DNA of 64,000 nt from Ptiloglossa arizonensis (lineage: Eukaryota; Arthropoda; Insecta; Hymenoptera; Colletidae), in assembly GCF_051014685.1 (NCBI RefSeq), contig NC_135055.1, positions 6,870,001-6,934,000 of the forward strand, read 5' to 3'. Made by a program: the position numbers and the translations under genes. Every line of letters starts with the position of its first letter. Position 1 is the first letter of the stretch. Shown in pieces: positions 34,346 through 46,668 of this stretch. The notes below the pieces were generated by a model. It did not search any database and was not told the DNA's origin. It was given only the letters and a program-made list of their open reading frames with translations.

Positions 34346-37300
34346 GGAATTTGAAATACTTTTATATCGTCAAACGTTCCCGAAGAAAGTTGCTTTCGAT
34401 TGGAGAAGTGTATTTTGACGTATTACGTATTATTTGTATCGATCTTGCAACTGAAAATTTCTAGGAATAAATAAACTTTTGGAATAGACGGTATACGGTA
34501 CGGTTTGAAAGAATAAAATACATTTTCCATCGTCCAGTGTCGTCTGAACCAATAGCGTTTCGATTACTGACCGAAAAATTAAACTTTCATTTCGATGGAT
34601 GGAAAATAAATGATTAATAGTTTCTCTCACTAAAATTATCGGGGAAAATTGAGAAAAACTGCACTTCCAAGTTCGAATAAAAAAAGGAATTTTAACGTTA
34701 ATTGCTCCGAAACTCGGGGAAAGGTGAAATTGTTAATATTTCCGTGAAATTTTACTCATCATTGATGTATTTAATAAATTAGAAAACTTAAGAGAAGGCT
34801 CTTGAGTAATAAAATAAAATTAAAAACTTTCAAAAAATTGCGAAGAGAACCACGAAAGATGTTAATAAATTAAAAGAAGGAATGATTATTTTAAGCATTA
34901 TTTCAGCAAAAATTCGCAACGAAGAATACAAAAAATTAATCGGGTTTTTCGAATTAATTAATTTTAAGGTGTTTTCAATTTTCGTTGGTTTTTTTCCGTT
35001 GTATAATGTTTCGAACAAACGAAACTAGAAATCACACAGTAGTTGACGTGTCCAGTTACGAGGAACCGATGAATAAATTGTATTTAATTGGCGATGGCTA
35101 TTCCCGAACCATTTTGCGGAACAGCGTCGAGCTGGAATGCGGTAATTAATTGTGAAATAATTAATTTCGCGGTGGTGGTATGTTTTTCAACTTCTCTTTG
35201 ACGGCGAACGAGTCGCGCGCGAAATTACGATGCCGAGAATTTGGTGCAAAATTGTTGTTTCCGCGTGTATGCGCCGTTGATGAATTTTGTAATGGAATAC
35301 AGACGTTCTTCAAAATCGTTTGGAAAGTTGCTATGCTGCGCGCAATTTTTCGATACTCATCCTTTACGTTTTAAATTGGGAAATATTTCAATTTCAACGT
35401 TTCGAATTGGAAAATATTTCAATTTCAAATATCCTAAATTCAACGAAGAAAGAGAAGAGAAATTAAGAACTCTGGTGAACTTAACAAATACAAACAAGAA
35501 AAGATCTCAAATATAATTTCCTGTTCAAAAATTTTCAACAGACAGCCGTAACACTGTCTTGAAAAATTATCAAAATTTATTTCAATTGTGAATCTAATCT
35601 TCAGACTACACTTTCGACTTTAATTTTTGTTTTAATTATCACGATCGTTATTTACGACATTACTGAACTCCAATTTTTAAGAAATAAATAATTCTCCAAT
35701 TTTTAATCAAATTATTATGTTTATTATTTATAACATTATTAAGGTATAACATCGTTCGTCTCGCACCATTCCCTAATTATATTTTTGCACAGAATTACAA
35801 AAAGAGTCTGCGTAAACAATATACAATTTCATTTAAGAAACCGATCAGAACACTTAAAATCTCCTTAAAAAAAGAATTAGTTACCTAAATGCAAACAGTG
35901 GAGGAATGCTTTTGCGTTGAAAATCGTAACTAGAAAACGTCTATCTACTGTACTGTTGCTTTCAATTTGGCTCTCTGTGGCGATTCTTTGGCCATCTGTG
36001 GATGAAAAGAACCTCCGATCGAAAACTGTCTCGAGGAAAGTAAACAACACGCACACCCAGATTTATTCGATCGTGACCAAGTGGCACGGTCGTTAAAACA
36101 CTTGAGAGTCGGGGCACAACAGTGGATGAAAGGGAGGGGGTAAAAGTGGGCGGCGAGTCGCGAGGGATTGGGGTGGGGATGAAGGCGAAAACTAACAGAC
36201 GGGGCACACTCGTCAAAGGTTGGAGTAGGTACGGTTGGAAAGCGACGGTGGAAGCCACTAATTCAAATTGGCAATTCTGAGATTTCGCACGAGCGACGAA
36301 ATCCTCTGTCGCGCTTGCGCGTCGGTGCATCTGCGCTTCCTCTAGTGGCCGCGGGCTGAAAATTAATTTCACTCGTGGTTACTAATTTTATTTAGGACCC
36401 ACCAGGCGAGCTGTAATCGCGTCACATCGTGAACCGTACGATGTTTAAACGTGCGTAACGTTGGTCGTGAGTCGTTGACCGTTTCGAAACGGGAATCGTA
36501 CTTTTCGATAGTTCAAAAAAAAAAAAAAAAAAGAGTTTCACGAAACTTCGCACAAATGTTCGTCGTTCCAGCTTGAGTTGCCGCTACTTTGCAACTTCCA
36601 GAAGGAAACTACCCCTTGTATCAGAACCATCCACTGCATTCGCGACTGTGTAACAAAGAAATGTGGTTTCGAATAAACGTTGAACCGTTTCCGGTGGCCT
36701 TTGCTTTGGTGGGAAACATTTTTGAAAATTTCTTGTTTCCCTTGACCAAAGAATTTAATATACGTGTTGTAATTTAATACATTGAATATTTAATGTACGT
36801 GTTTGTTGCATTATAAACGCAACGACGTAACAATATGGATCAATATGTGCGGATATTGAATAAAAAAACGGAAAAACTTTTGGACGTGTTAATTTGTTGA
36901 CAAATCGTATTAATCAGCGGCTATTGTCAACGACGATCTTTCGCCTCTTGCAAGTTTTTATCATTTATTTTCTCGTGAAAAGTAATCATGACGGAAAGAT
37001 TTTTTATCTACATAGGTTTTGATCTTACAAGGGAATTCTACAGTTGTGGAAATCGCTTTTGAAACGCTAGTAGATGCAAGTTAGAGTACACACCTTGTAT
37101 CAAAAAACCTGAATAAGTTTCTTCGCAGTAGGCCTTCGTTTTCGAGATATTTTTATTCCAAGTTCGATACGCACATAGAAAATGAACTTGTGGATAATTT
37201 GGTAAAACGAGTGACTACAATACTGTCGTTACTAGTTTTTTCTTTTTAACACAACCTTGAAGCGCAAAAATAGGTTTCATTCATTTTCGTATTTAATATC

Positions 37301-37640
37301 AATTCTATACGATCTTATTTAATCGATATTAAAACAAAAAACCTTAAATTTAGAATATAAAAAATAAAAGTACAGCAGTAAAATAGCAGGTATATGGACA
37401 TCCCTGCTAGGTATACAGACATCACTGTCACTATAACAATTGGTTGAAATATGTCCGAATGCCATCAGCGTCAAGAGTGGAAATACGAGTGACTAATACA
37501 GAATTTACCCGGTAATGACTAATATGAATAAATAATACAGAAAAATACATCCGATATATACTACTGTTATATGTAATTATAACTCGTATCCATCAGCGTT
37601 TCGAAAACGATTTTCACGACTGTGGAACACTCTCGTTAGG
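34346..37640. other. non-coding, minor repeats only
   Basis: Long AT-rich stretch. A ~27-bp unit containing GGAAAATATTTCAATTTCAA is duplicated near 35378-35430, and an A17-18 run lies at 36516-36533. Open frames are short and unrecognised. Confidence 0.45.
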
Positions 37641-38124
37641 TTGAACCTGGCAGAAAGAGCGTGGGTCACTCGAGACCCAAGTTTTACGACAACTAAAACT
37701 TCTGTCGATCGAGAAGGTTTGGCTGCACATTTGTGTCATTTGAGCCTCCAGGTCGACGGAAACTAATTAATGACCATTTGGAGTAGAAGTCACTCGTTTG
37801 ACAGACGTTAACTGTTTTGCCAACCTTACGTTAGTTGTTTTTCAGACACTAGAACGGTCGAATACTCGAACAACGGATAATCTCGTGTAGAAATTGTGCA
37901 GAAAGTTACCAAATATTATTTCTTTTCTAAATATGATCTTCGTCGCAATAAAGCTACTTTTTTATAATAATTTATAAATTTTTCATAACCAACCTATATT
38001 TTCCTCTATAATGAACCTATACAAAAAATTCGAGGGAAACAATTACACTTTGTGATCTGTTTACGCGCGATTTTAGCATGGGTCAAAAATGATCCAGCTT
38101 CGAGGTCCGTTCTCCAAGTGTTAA
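37641..38124. mobile_element. possible TTAA-type MITE, ~476 bp
   Basis: The right end is convincing: GGGTCAAAAATGATCC at 38090-38105, then a TIR-like CTCCAAGTG and TTAA at 38121-38124. Inverted it reads CACTTGGAGAACGGACC. A possible left partner, ACCTGGCAGAAAGAGC after TTGA at 37641-37644, is followed by GGGTCACTCGAGACCC in the matching place. The left TTAA would have to have mutated to TTGA. Confidence 0.48.
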
Positions 38125-38860
38125 TGTAAACAATATTTTCAACACGAGAGAGTCAAGATTAATTTGTTTCTCAATCGTTACAGTTTGTTAAACTGTTACT
38201 TACGGTTAAAATTGGTTCACAATTTCGATTGAAATTCGTCCTTCGCGCCAATGCATCGAGTTCCGTTCTCCATCCGGAAAAGTTTCGCAGGATATCGAAC
38301 GATCCACGGCGGTGTTTGTTCTAGAGATCGCGTCGCGAAGATCCCGCGGTAAAAATAAACTTTCCTTTAAAGTATCTCGCGGCTTCCACGCTCCCGCCGC
38401 GCGTTTCTTTCTTTTTTTTTTTTTTTTATTTCAAGAGCGCACAATGTGCCTCGGAGCGAGCCGCGCCGGCACGCCTCATTGTTATTCTTTATCATTATTA
38501 TCAGCCGGCGTCGAGCGAGAATAACGGCCCAGAATCGAAAACGGGAGCACGTTAAGCTGCATTATGCAACGCGTGACACACAGCCGGCGGCCGTTCGTTT
38601 ACGTCGTCTCTCGTTAACCTTCGTAGCCTCGAGCAGGTTAGTCGGCACCGCTCCATTCTCGAATTGAAATTAAGCGATAACGCGTCGGTGATAATTAGGC
38701 ATACGTGGGTGGTGCTCAACGATTTGGCAGATCGGTAACTCGAGTACTGATGAAAATTGCGTACACCTACGGATCGAAGTTTACGAACACTGGCGAGGAG
38801 ATTCCAAGACTCGAAATGAGTCGAAAACGAGGAATACAGAAATTTGCACTGTATAATGTA
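38125..38860. other. CpG-rich non-coding block
   Basis: GC rises between 38230 and 38700, with a T-run at 38412-38428. No exon or array is recognised. Confidence 0.4.
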
Positions 38861-39108
38861 TTAACCCTTTGAACTCGAGAGGAGACCCTCGATCACCACA
38901 CGATTTGGTGTACTTCCTTCAATTCGAGGAAATTTTGTGACTCGAAATACAAATTGGAAATTAGGTATTACACTCTTTTAAGATGTAAACATATGTATGT
39001 CGAGTATTGAAATAAAAATATTCCATTCAGTATTAATTTTGCGATTTAAAAGATTTCATCGAGACGCCAGTTTCTGGTAGCAAAAACGCTTCGAGTGCAA
39101 AGGGTTAA
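38861..39108. mobile_element. CCCTTTG-family TTAA MITE, best copy (240 bp)
   Basis: TTAA at 38861-38864 and 39105-39108 flank 38865-39104. The ends are CCCTTTGAACTCGAGAGG and, inverted, CCCTTTGCACTCGAAG, differing at very few positions. It has no coding capacity. TTAA duplication with CCC-starting TIRs fits mobilisation by a piggyBac-superfamily transposase. Related copies lie at 23125 and 32043. Confidence 0.87.
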
Positions 39109-39124
39109 TGTGACACGAAGTGAC

Positions 39125-39168
39125 ACATAATATATATATAATATGTGTGTGTGTGTGTGTGTGTGCAG
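39125..39168. repeat. AT and GT microsatellite
   Basis: An alternating AT stretch passes into about nine GT dinucleotides. Confidence 0.95.
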
Positions 39169-39746
39169 TGTGTTACCAGACGAGCGGTACCATCGAACAG
39201 GTAGCGATTCTACGTGCGAAATAAGTCGAAAAAAAAAAAAAAAGAAAAATATTTATCGTTCGAAGCTTCGTTTACAAGGACATCTAGTTCGGATGTTTGT
39301 AAATAATACGTTCAATAGGTAATACTTAGCCGTCAAGTTTGAAAATTCGTAGATAATACGTTCTTTTTTAAGTAATATTTTAAGTTACTTTTTTAAGTTA
39401 CCAGCACCGAATACTTTCACCGTGTCAATTTGTTCGCGATCGTTGTAGCGGGACACTGTTGCAATTCTTCTTTGACCACGAGAAGAAGGCACGACGTGTT
39501 TACATCCTCGCTCCGACCACTGCCACTCCTGAGATCGGAAGCAAGATTGGTCGAAGACGGTGACGAAGACCGACAGTGATAATCCCAAGTCCGAGTGAGA
39601 ACGAATTCGTAATAAGGTGCATAGGCGTAGGCTTCCAATGAAAGGTCAAGTATTCGTGAGCAAATTAATTTGCTTACGCTTTGGGTACTACCGCTGATTC
39701 GATGAGATGCTCGAAATGGAAAATTGATTACAATTATTGTATGTAA
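39169..39746. other. non-coding, no clear feature
   Basis: An A-run lies at 39229-39243; otherwise this is mixed sequence without a recognisable gene. Confidence 0.45.
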
Positions 39747-40093
39747 TAATGATTAATATTTTGAAAATTTATAGCGAAAAGAACTAATTTGTATTTATTA
39801 AAAATAATATAAATCCGCTTATACTTACCTCTATCGTGACAAACTCTATATAATTACAATTTACGCAAAAACAAGTCACGTTTGTATGAAAACAAGTATA
39901 ACTTCTATAATTTGTAATGTAAAAAAATGTAAAAGTTATGCTTGTTTTAATTTTAGTACGACTTGTTTTTGTGTAAATTCTAATTATATAGAATTCTCGT
40001 TGATAGAAATGAGTATAAGCGGATTTATATTATTCTTAATTAATACAAATTAGTTCTTTTCGCTAATAAATAATTTTCAAAATATCAATGATT
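39747..40093. repeat. ~347-bp near-perfect palindrome
   Basis: The left arm (TATAGCGAAAAGAACTAATT, then ATATAAATCCGCTTATACTT, then TTTACGCAAAAACAAGT) is repeated inverted on the right (ACTTGTTTTTGTGTAAA, AGTATAAGCGGATTTATAT, AATTAGTTCTTTTCGC). Even the centre pairs (AAAACAAGTATAACTT with AGTTATGCTTGTTTT). Arms are about 160-170 bp with a short loop near 39915. It may be a foldback transposon or an inverted duplication. Confidence 0.92.
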
Positions 40094-40506
40094 CTTATGC
40101 ATATTGAATAGTACTCGTTCTTTTATTACGAGCAACTTATCAGAATAATGATAGCAGTTAAATAGAAACAAAATCATTCTGTTTCTTAATAGCCAGTATT
40201 TGATTAGAAGGCTACGCCAATGACGTTTCGATTTAGTACGACTTGTTTTTGTGTAAATTCTAATTATATAGAATTCATGTTGCTAGAAATGAATATAAGC
40301 CGATTTATATTATTCTTAATAAATACAAATTAGTTCTTTTCGCTAATAAATAATTTTCAAAATATCAATGATCCTTATGCACATTAAATAGTATTCGTTC
40401 TTTTATTACGAGCAACTTATCATAATAATGATAGCGTTTAAATAGAAACAAAATCATTCTGTTTCTTAATAGCCAGTATTTGATTAGAAGGCTACGCCAA
40501 TGACGC
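39952..40506. repeat. 280-bp tandem duplication of the palindrome's right arm
   Basis: TTTAGTACGACTTGTTTTTG starts near 39952 and 40232, and TGATTAGAAGGCTACGCCAA at 40201 and 40481; both pairs are 280 bp apart. The two copies differ at few positions. Confidence 0.95.
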
Positions 40507-40977
40507 GGTATTTTCTTTCACTCGGTCTCGCTACGCTCGCTATTGATCTTTGTCGCCATCTTCGACCAATGGCGATTCTTGCTTACGATCGTACGAGCGA
40601 CAACGGACTATGCCTTCTTCTCGTGGACGGGTAATATTGACAATAAGAGTAGTCGGCAACCGTATGGCCGAAGACAGAATGTGAATATTACAGAGGACAA
40701 CGGATACGAAAGTGTAAACAAAAATGGTTGCGCTACAATTTTCAAACTCGTTTTTCTCGTAAACGAAACCTCGAATGGAAAAATGTTATTCCCTTTTGTC
40801 GACTCGTTCTCGCGCGTAGAATTTTGTCACCACCTCGATGACACCACTCGTCCTCCGGTAACACTCTGTACACACAATAGCCGAAAATTCATGACACGAA
40901 AGACTATACATGTATAAATACACTGTATACGATTTCCTTTTTGTGAAACGGTATCCCTGTTTGTATGCTCACCACTG
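40507..40977. other. non-coding, one unrecognised 124-codon frame
   Basis: A plus-strand frame covers 40543-40917 but shows no known motif and no splice or initiation support. Confidence 0.4.
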
Positions 40978-40979
40978 TA

Positions 40980-41146
40980 CTGTTCGTTTGCAACAAGAAA
41001 GCAGATCAGTGTTTTATCCCCACTCTGTCGATCTTCTTCACCGTCCATCGCCAATAGCGATAATGAGTGCAGTGGTGGGGGAAGCGGTGGACTGAACCAA
41101 AGAGGGAATGTAAACACTCGTCTGCTTTCTTCTCGCGGACCGACAG
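40980..41146. mobile_element. TA-type foldback MITE, copy 2 (167 bp)
   Basis: TA at 40978-40979 and 41147-41148 flank an element whose two halves are inverted copies. The left end CTGTTCGTTTGCAACAAGAA pairs with the inverted right end CTGTCGGTCCGCGAGAAGAA, and AAGCAGA-AGTGTTT pairs further in. It shares GTAAACACTCGTCTGC and CCAATAGCGATAATG with copy 1 at 22510. No coding capacity; the TA target fits the Tc1/mariner superfamily. Confidence 0.87.
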
Positions 41147-41148
41147 TA

Positions 41149-42283
41149 TATACTCAAGAAACTATAATAATATTCTTTGTCAGAAATTTGACGACGTGAA
41201 CATATGTTTGGATAAAAAATATATTTTTTAGTACTCGATCGTAACCAAGCAGTCACACGTTGTGATAAAGAATATTACTATATAAAAAGAAAAAGAATGT
41301 TATAAATAAGAATATTTGATGTGTATTTATATATATACACACATATACTTTTAAAAGTGTATTATAATGTATTTCTACAATAAAATTTTGGTTAAAAAAA
41401 ATCAATAGGTAGAAAAGTTTCATCGCTCAACGTTTACTATTTTCATCGTTTATTAATTCACCGTCCCGGTCACGAAATACTGATCAATAGCGAAACAACC
41501 GTTCGGAAAAATTCCAATTCCATTTCCTAAATCTGAATTCCATTCAGAGACATTCTCCCCAGCCGTCGACTATACACTTTTTATCCTTTCCCGATTATTC
41601 CACGCTCGGTGCTTTCTTTTATTACCTAACCCGCGTCCCTATACTCGTATTATTCTTCTACGAGCACGAAACGATATTAACATTCACGGATTTGAGTAAC
41701 CGGAGACTCTCGCGTGCCGCATTTACGTACGAAAATTAATCGAATCAATTCCACGGTGTTTGCCCGATGAAACCGAATAATGTATATTCGAAACCGCGAT
41801 CGTCAAGAAACGTGTCCCAATGATTGAGATTTTATTCTCCTCTCGATGAAAAATGAACAATTTCCAGTGTTAACCGGCTTTCGGGGCTCGATAGTTCGCG
41901 ACAAGGCAAACCCCAATATTTCGTGGTTCGTGGACACAGGAATTTAATGGAATTATGAAGTTCGACGAGCCGCCGCGACGCGTTCGTGAGAATTTCCCTC
42001 GTAAAAACGGTCCTGGGTCCACGGTTCCTGGCGACGGAGTGTCGACTCTTTTCCCTGCTGTCGGCCGGTAAATTGAGTAACCTCGAGTTTAATCGAACGT
42101 CGAGTGGCTGTGTCGAAAGGAACGAAACAGGGGATAGTTGCCGATTGAAGAGTTTCACCGCACTTACGGTGTCCGTTTATTAGATTCGAATTTATCACGA
42201 CGGTGCTCCCTCTTCCACGAATCGTCAGTGGTTCGTGTCAACCGCGGCCAATTTCAATGTTTTCGTTGGCTCCGTTTCATCGA
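41149..42283. other. non-coding, no clear feature
   Basis: AT-rich, becoming CpG-rich near 41880-42280. Open frames overlap on both strands without known domains. Confidence 0.4.
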
Positions 42284-43044
42284 TTCGTGGAAAAACGCGT
42301 TTCTCAAGCGGGGACTACCGCTCTGAGACGTCCAAAAATGGCTAAATTTTGCGAATTTTTTCCCGAGTAGTTACTAAATGAAAAATGTAGTCTTTTTCGG
42401 GGAATATAAATATAACATTTAGCTTCGTCTTACAATTTTGCGAAAGTAAAAATCGTACAAAATGGCGAAGTTATTCGTGGAAAAACGCGTTTCTTAAGCG
42501 GGGACTCTGAGACGTCCAAAAATGGGTAAATTTTGCGAATTTTTTTCCGAGTAGTTACTAAATGAAAAATGTAGTCTTTTTCGGGGAATATAAATATAAC
42601 TATTAGCTTCGTCTTACAATTTTACGAAAGTAAAAATCGTACAAAATGGCGAAGTTATTCGTGGAAAAACGTGTTTCTTAAGCGGGGACTACCGCTCTGA
42701 GACGTCCGAAAATGGGTAAATTTTACGAATTTTTTCCCGAGTAGTTACTAAATGAAAAATGTAGTCTTTTTCGGAGAATGTAAATATAACTTTTAGCTTC
42801 GTCTTACAATTTTGCGAAAGTAAAAATCGTACAAAATGGCGAAGTTATTCGTGGAAAAACGCGTTCCTTAAGCGGGGACTACCGCTCTGAGACGTCCAAA
42901 AATGGCTAAATTTTGCGAATTTTTTTCCGGGTAGTTACTAAATGAAAAATGTAGTCTTTTTCGGGGAATATAAATATAACTATTAGCTTCGTCTTACAAT
43001 TTTGTGAAAGTAAAAATCGTACAAAATGGCGAAGTTATTCGCTA
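42284..43044. repeat. 184-190-bp tandem array, 4 copies
   Basis: TTCGTGGAAAAACG recurs at about 42284, 42474, 42658 and 42848. Each unit has AAGCGGGGACT, GACGTCC(A/G)AAAATGG, GTAGTTACTAAATGAAAAAT and AAAATCGTACAAAATGGCGA. Unit 2 lacks the ACCGCT present in the others, which explains the shorter spacing of 184. Confidence 0.95.
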
Positions 43045-43312
43045 TTCCCAGAACCCCTTCTGGTGAAACACGGTTTGTTGGCCGCCACGGTTGATAAGAA
43101 CTGGGAGGTTTGAAATTAAAAAATGTTGTCGATTTATAAACTAGAGACTATTGTCTAAAATGTAGCGTACGATTTTTCGAAAATTTTAATTATTGTAGAA
43201 ATGGTCAAAGTTTGAAGAAAAAACAACCATTTTTATCCAAAAAGTGACTTTATACGTTTATAAAAAATTAAATAATTAACGCATTGAAAAGATCGTACGC
43301 GGCATTGTAGAA
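43045..43312. other. sequence between array and dispersed repeat
   Basis: It joins the array to dispersed repeat copy B and may belong to the same composite element; its outer limits cannot be set. Confidence 0.35.
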
Positions 43313-43510
43313 CACTCTATGCAGAATATCTCTGTGAAATTTGAAGTAAATCGAATGCGTAGTTCCGGAGATTTCGTGTTGGCCAGATTGAAAACTATAG
43401 TTTTGAGAAAAACGTAGAACAAGTTTATTTATCGCTGTAACTTTGTTAAATGTTTAAATTTCGAAATATATTTTTCGACATAACATTTTACAAACTTCAA
43501 ATTTTAATCG
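43313..43510. repeat. dispersed repeat, copy B
   Basis: Collinear with 11602-11795 (CTATGCAGAATATCTCTGT, TAGTTCCGGAGATTTCGTGT, GAAAACTATAGTTTTGAGAA), in the same orientation and with scattered substitutions. Confidence 0.85.
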
Positions 43511-44429
43511 ATGCTTCTAATTTATTTCTTTGCACAATAACGACAACAATATTAAATAAAGAAGAATTCCAATAATTCCCAGCATTCCCTGGACTTCGAC
43601 AGTGTCGGATTATTGGACTACACTCGTAATGCGTTGAAAACAAAGAAAAAAAATTCAAGAATCAATCATAATTAATGTAGCATTGCAATTTTCAAAGAAA
43701 AAATAAAATATATAAAATCTGGCTCGGATTGAATAAACATCTGCCTCAACTATTGTCGTACGAAGAAATTTCTTAGAACAAAGTTACGTTACTTCAAGGG
43801 GCACGTGTAACCATAGAATGAATTTCTTCTCAAGGTTATTTTTCTTAACGAGATTTCAAGGTCGTTGGTATATTTTTTTTGTAACGGTATCCCGTATTAC
43901 TTTTTCTTATACTTTTATACAGTTTAGAAAAATATATCCAAGTTTCTAAGATTCAATCTTGAGATATTTGTGCGCAAAGATAATTATAATTTTTTGTAGA
44001 TGAATACGATAGTGTTTGTTTAAAGGTCAACTGGTCGATATCGAGTGTGGACACTATGTATTCTCGGATTTGGTCACGTGCTGTCGTGCGTATACAACAG
44101 CGAAACACTGTTTACCATAGTGTCTCTTTCTTACTCATCTTGAGCGATGAATTCCAAGAAGTGATGGGGATAACTCGTGGACATTCAAGCGAACAAACAC
44201 GTGGACACTTAAGTGGACAGTACTGTATTTGGCCTCGTGTAGTTTTTAGTGCAAATTTAAGCGAGACATTCGATTCTATTAATTTCTACATATCCTTGAT
44301 CTTGTCTTCGTCTACCGACTGCCTATCGAACGAGAAAACTAAATTTTAAGTTTAAACTTAAACTAGAGTTAACTAAACTTGACTAAATACGAATAACCTA
44401 GTATTTCTATATTTGACTCATTTTTAGTC
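43511..44429. other. non-coding, no clear feature
   Basis: AT-rich with a 100-codon plus frame (44047-44349) that I do not recognise and do not support as a gene. Confidence 0.4.
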
Positions 44430-44854
44430 TTAATCTTTTCGCTGCTACGGGTAACTGTAGTCATTGACCACAAAAGAGGAGCCAAAAGTTAAGAAAAGTA
44501 CCATCGATTCGTTTTTCTCTGCTCGCAAACAATTGTAAGCGTTGTTGCGATGTTCATTGTTTTTCGACATTGTTTTTTTAATCGGCCCCTGGAACTCAAA
44601 TGTATAATCATACCCAGTCAGACGTGAGATCGGAGAGAAAATGTATACGTGATAAAATTACAGTAAATTTGTCCGAATATAGTGAATTGTGGTATAATTA
44701 TATTAAAGTTCCAGAAAATAACTAGAAACGATAAAAATCAAAATAATAAAAGAAAGTGGCATAATGAGTCGCAATAGGAAGACGATTGAATTATTTTGCA
44801 CAATAGAATTCATATACTGAAATGCGCTCAATCCTACACGAGCAAAGGGGTTAA
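44430..44854. mobile_element. possible TTAA-flanked MITE, 417 bp
   Basis: TTAA at 44430-44433 is followed by TCTTTTCGCTGCTACGGG, and TTAA at 44851-44854 is preceded by sequence whose inverse is CCCCTTTGCTCGTGTAGG. The ends share CTTT, GCT or CTCG and TA-GG with small shifts, in the style of the CCCTTTG family. Confidence 0.42.
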
Positions 44855-46047
44855 TTATAGTTTTTAACTATATGTTTTATTCAAGTGAAAAATTGTTGTA
44901 TCTTTACGAATTTATTATCAGCATCTTGGCAAAGTTCTCCCGATGAAAATGAGTCCAAACACGCCAGTACTCAAACTACTTTTGATTATACGTTATCGGT
45001 ACCTTTTTCAAAAAAAAAAAAATTCAAATTTGGTGCATTTGACAGTCGTTCAAATTAGGTCGTGTTTGTACTCATTTTCCTCGGAAAAACCTCACCGATC
45101 CATTGATAATATTCTCACAAACGTATTACGAAAAATATAAAAATGTTAATTCATATATCGAGGTAGAAACCTTTTTCACATATCCGGGTAGTATTAACGT
45201 TCCTAACGTCGATCTGTTTCTGATTTCTGACACACCGAAACGAGTTTCGAGCTATTTTTGAGCGAGCAAGGATCGAAAAGTCCTCGATTTTAGAGCCGAA
45301 CAACGAAATAAGAAGTTTCGGGTCGTTTCCGCGAAATTTCGCGAAACGACGACCATTGTAAACGGAATTATTAAAGGGCTTTGGACGCGTGTGTCCGCCA
45401 TTTCTCTCAAAAGGAATTTTCGAGCATGGAGACGGGACGGGGGCGGACGAAAGGGGCTGTGACACCAAACGAACGGAATATTAGACACCCGGAGAGTGTG
45501 GGGGTGGGAGTGGGGGGGAGCGTGGCTTTCGTGGCGCAATTAGCGGGATTCCGCGTGACGCCATACTACCGGAAATCGAACCGAAGCCTCGCGCATTAGA
45601 CTTTAATTAGACGCAATATGCCCGGGATCGATAACTCACCTCGATCGACCATCATAGCGTTTCGTCTGGCCCTATTAATCCGTTTAACGCGTCGAATTGC
45701 TGTGCTGAAAATTTCCAAATCGGTTGTCAACCTACGTCGCGACCCGGTGCTACGCCAGGACTCTAACTCGTTCCCAAGAGGTTATTATTTAAGTAGCACG
45801 CGATCTTTCTAGGCCAGCAAAATAATTCATCTTCCAGCCAGCACTCCGTTGAATTATCCAGGACTTTAACTTCGAAGATTGCTCGAAAATTCCCTCTGTT
45901 AAAAACGAAACGTAGCTCGTCCAAGGACTCGAATTTCAGACTTGTGAAAGACCGATAAATGTTAAATTAACCAGCTAGATCGCGAACGAAGCCATGGCCG
46001 ACACTTGGTCGACCCACTTGGGACCGAGAAGCTTCGTGGATTGGGTT
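44855..46047. other. non-coding, no clear feature
   Basis: An A-run lies at 45009-45020 and a G-rich run near 45500-45520. No gene is recognised. Confidence 0.4.
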
Positions 46048-46315
46048 CGCGAACTCACGTTAACGTGACAGCGACCGGTAACTGCTGTATTCGTCACGAA
46101 CTCGCAGAAAACACGACAGCGGCCTATAGCCGATTAACTCACGAAAGCGCGAGAACGGTCTATGACCGTCAAATATGCCTAACCCGTGCAAACACGAGAA
46201 TGGCCTCTACGGCTTCTCTTAATTCGCGAACTTGCAGATACGTGACAATGGCCTGTAACTGACGGTTTCTCGAACTCACGCAAACGTGACATCGGCCGAT
46301 TAAGCGTTGCAATCG
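46048..46315. repeat. degenerate ~45-bp minisatellite, about 6 units
   Basis: Units begin CGCGAACTCACG, CACGAACTCGCAG, CACGAAAGCGCG, CGTGCAAACACG, CGCGAACTTGCAG and CGAACTCACGC, each followed by a form of A-A-CGTGACA-CGGCC. Spacing is about 40-48 bp. The decay suggests age. Confidence 0.7.
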
Positions 46316-46560
46316 AGCCGGTAACCTCCAAAAAGGAAACGCAACGACCAATCGAACGCTGCCAAGATCTCCGGCACTGGTTCCGATCTCCTCCGATCGA
46401 AAATTTCCAGCACGAAAGTGGTATGGAAATCGTGAATAGAGGATTTCCACGTGGGATTAAGGAGCGTGCACGTAACACCGTAGGGGATAAAAAATCATGG
46501 CATTCTGTCGAGCACAGGATGAACATTTCTGGAACCATTGGATAGAGAGCTGGAGTAGGT

Positions 46561-46562
<2 letters not shown>

Positions 46563-46638
<76 letters not shown>

Positions 46639-46668
46639 GAGAGAGAGAGAGAGTGAGAGAGAGACAGA
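46563..46668. repeat. (GA)n microsatellite, ~100 bp
   Basis: An almost pure GA run with two or three GTGA interruptions. The Ser/Leu and Arg/Glu frames over it are artefacts. Confidence 0.98.

Noticed and set aside
41870..41873. AGTGTTAA as a piggyBac-type end
   Set aside because: There is no palindrome just inside and no partner end.
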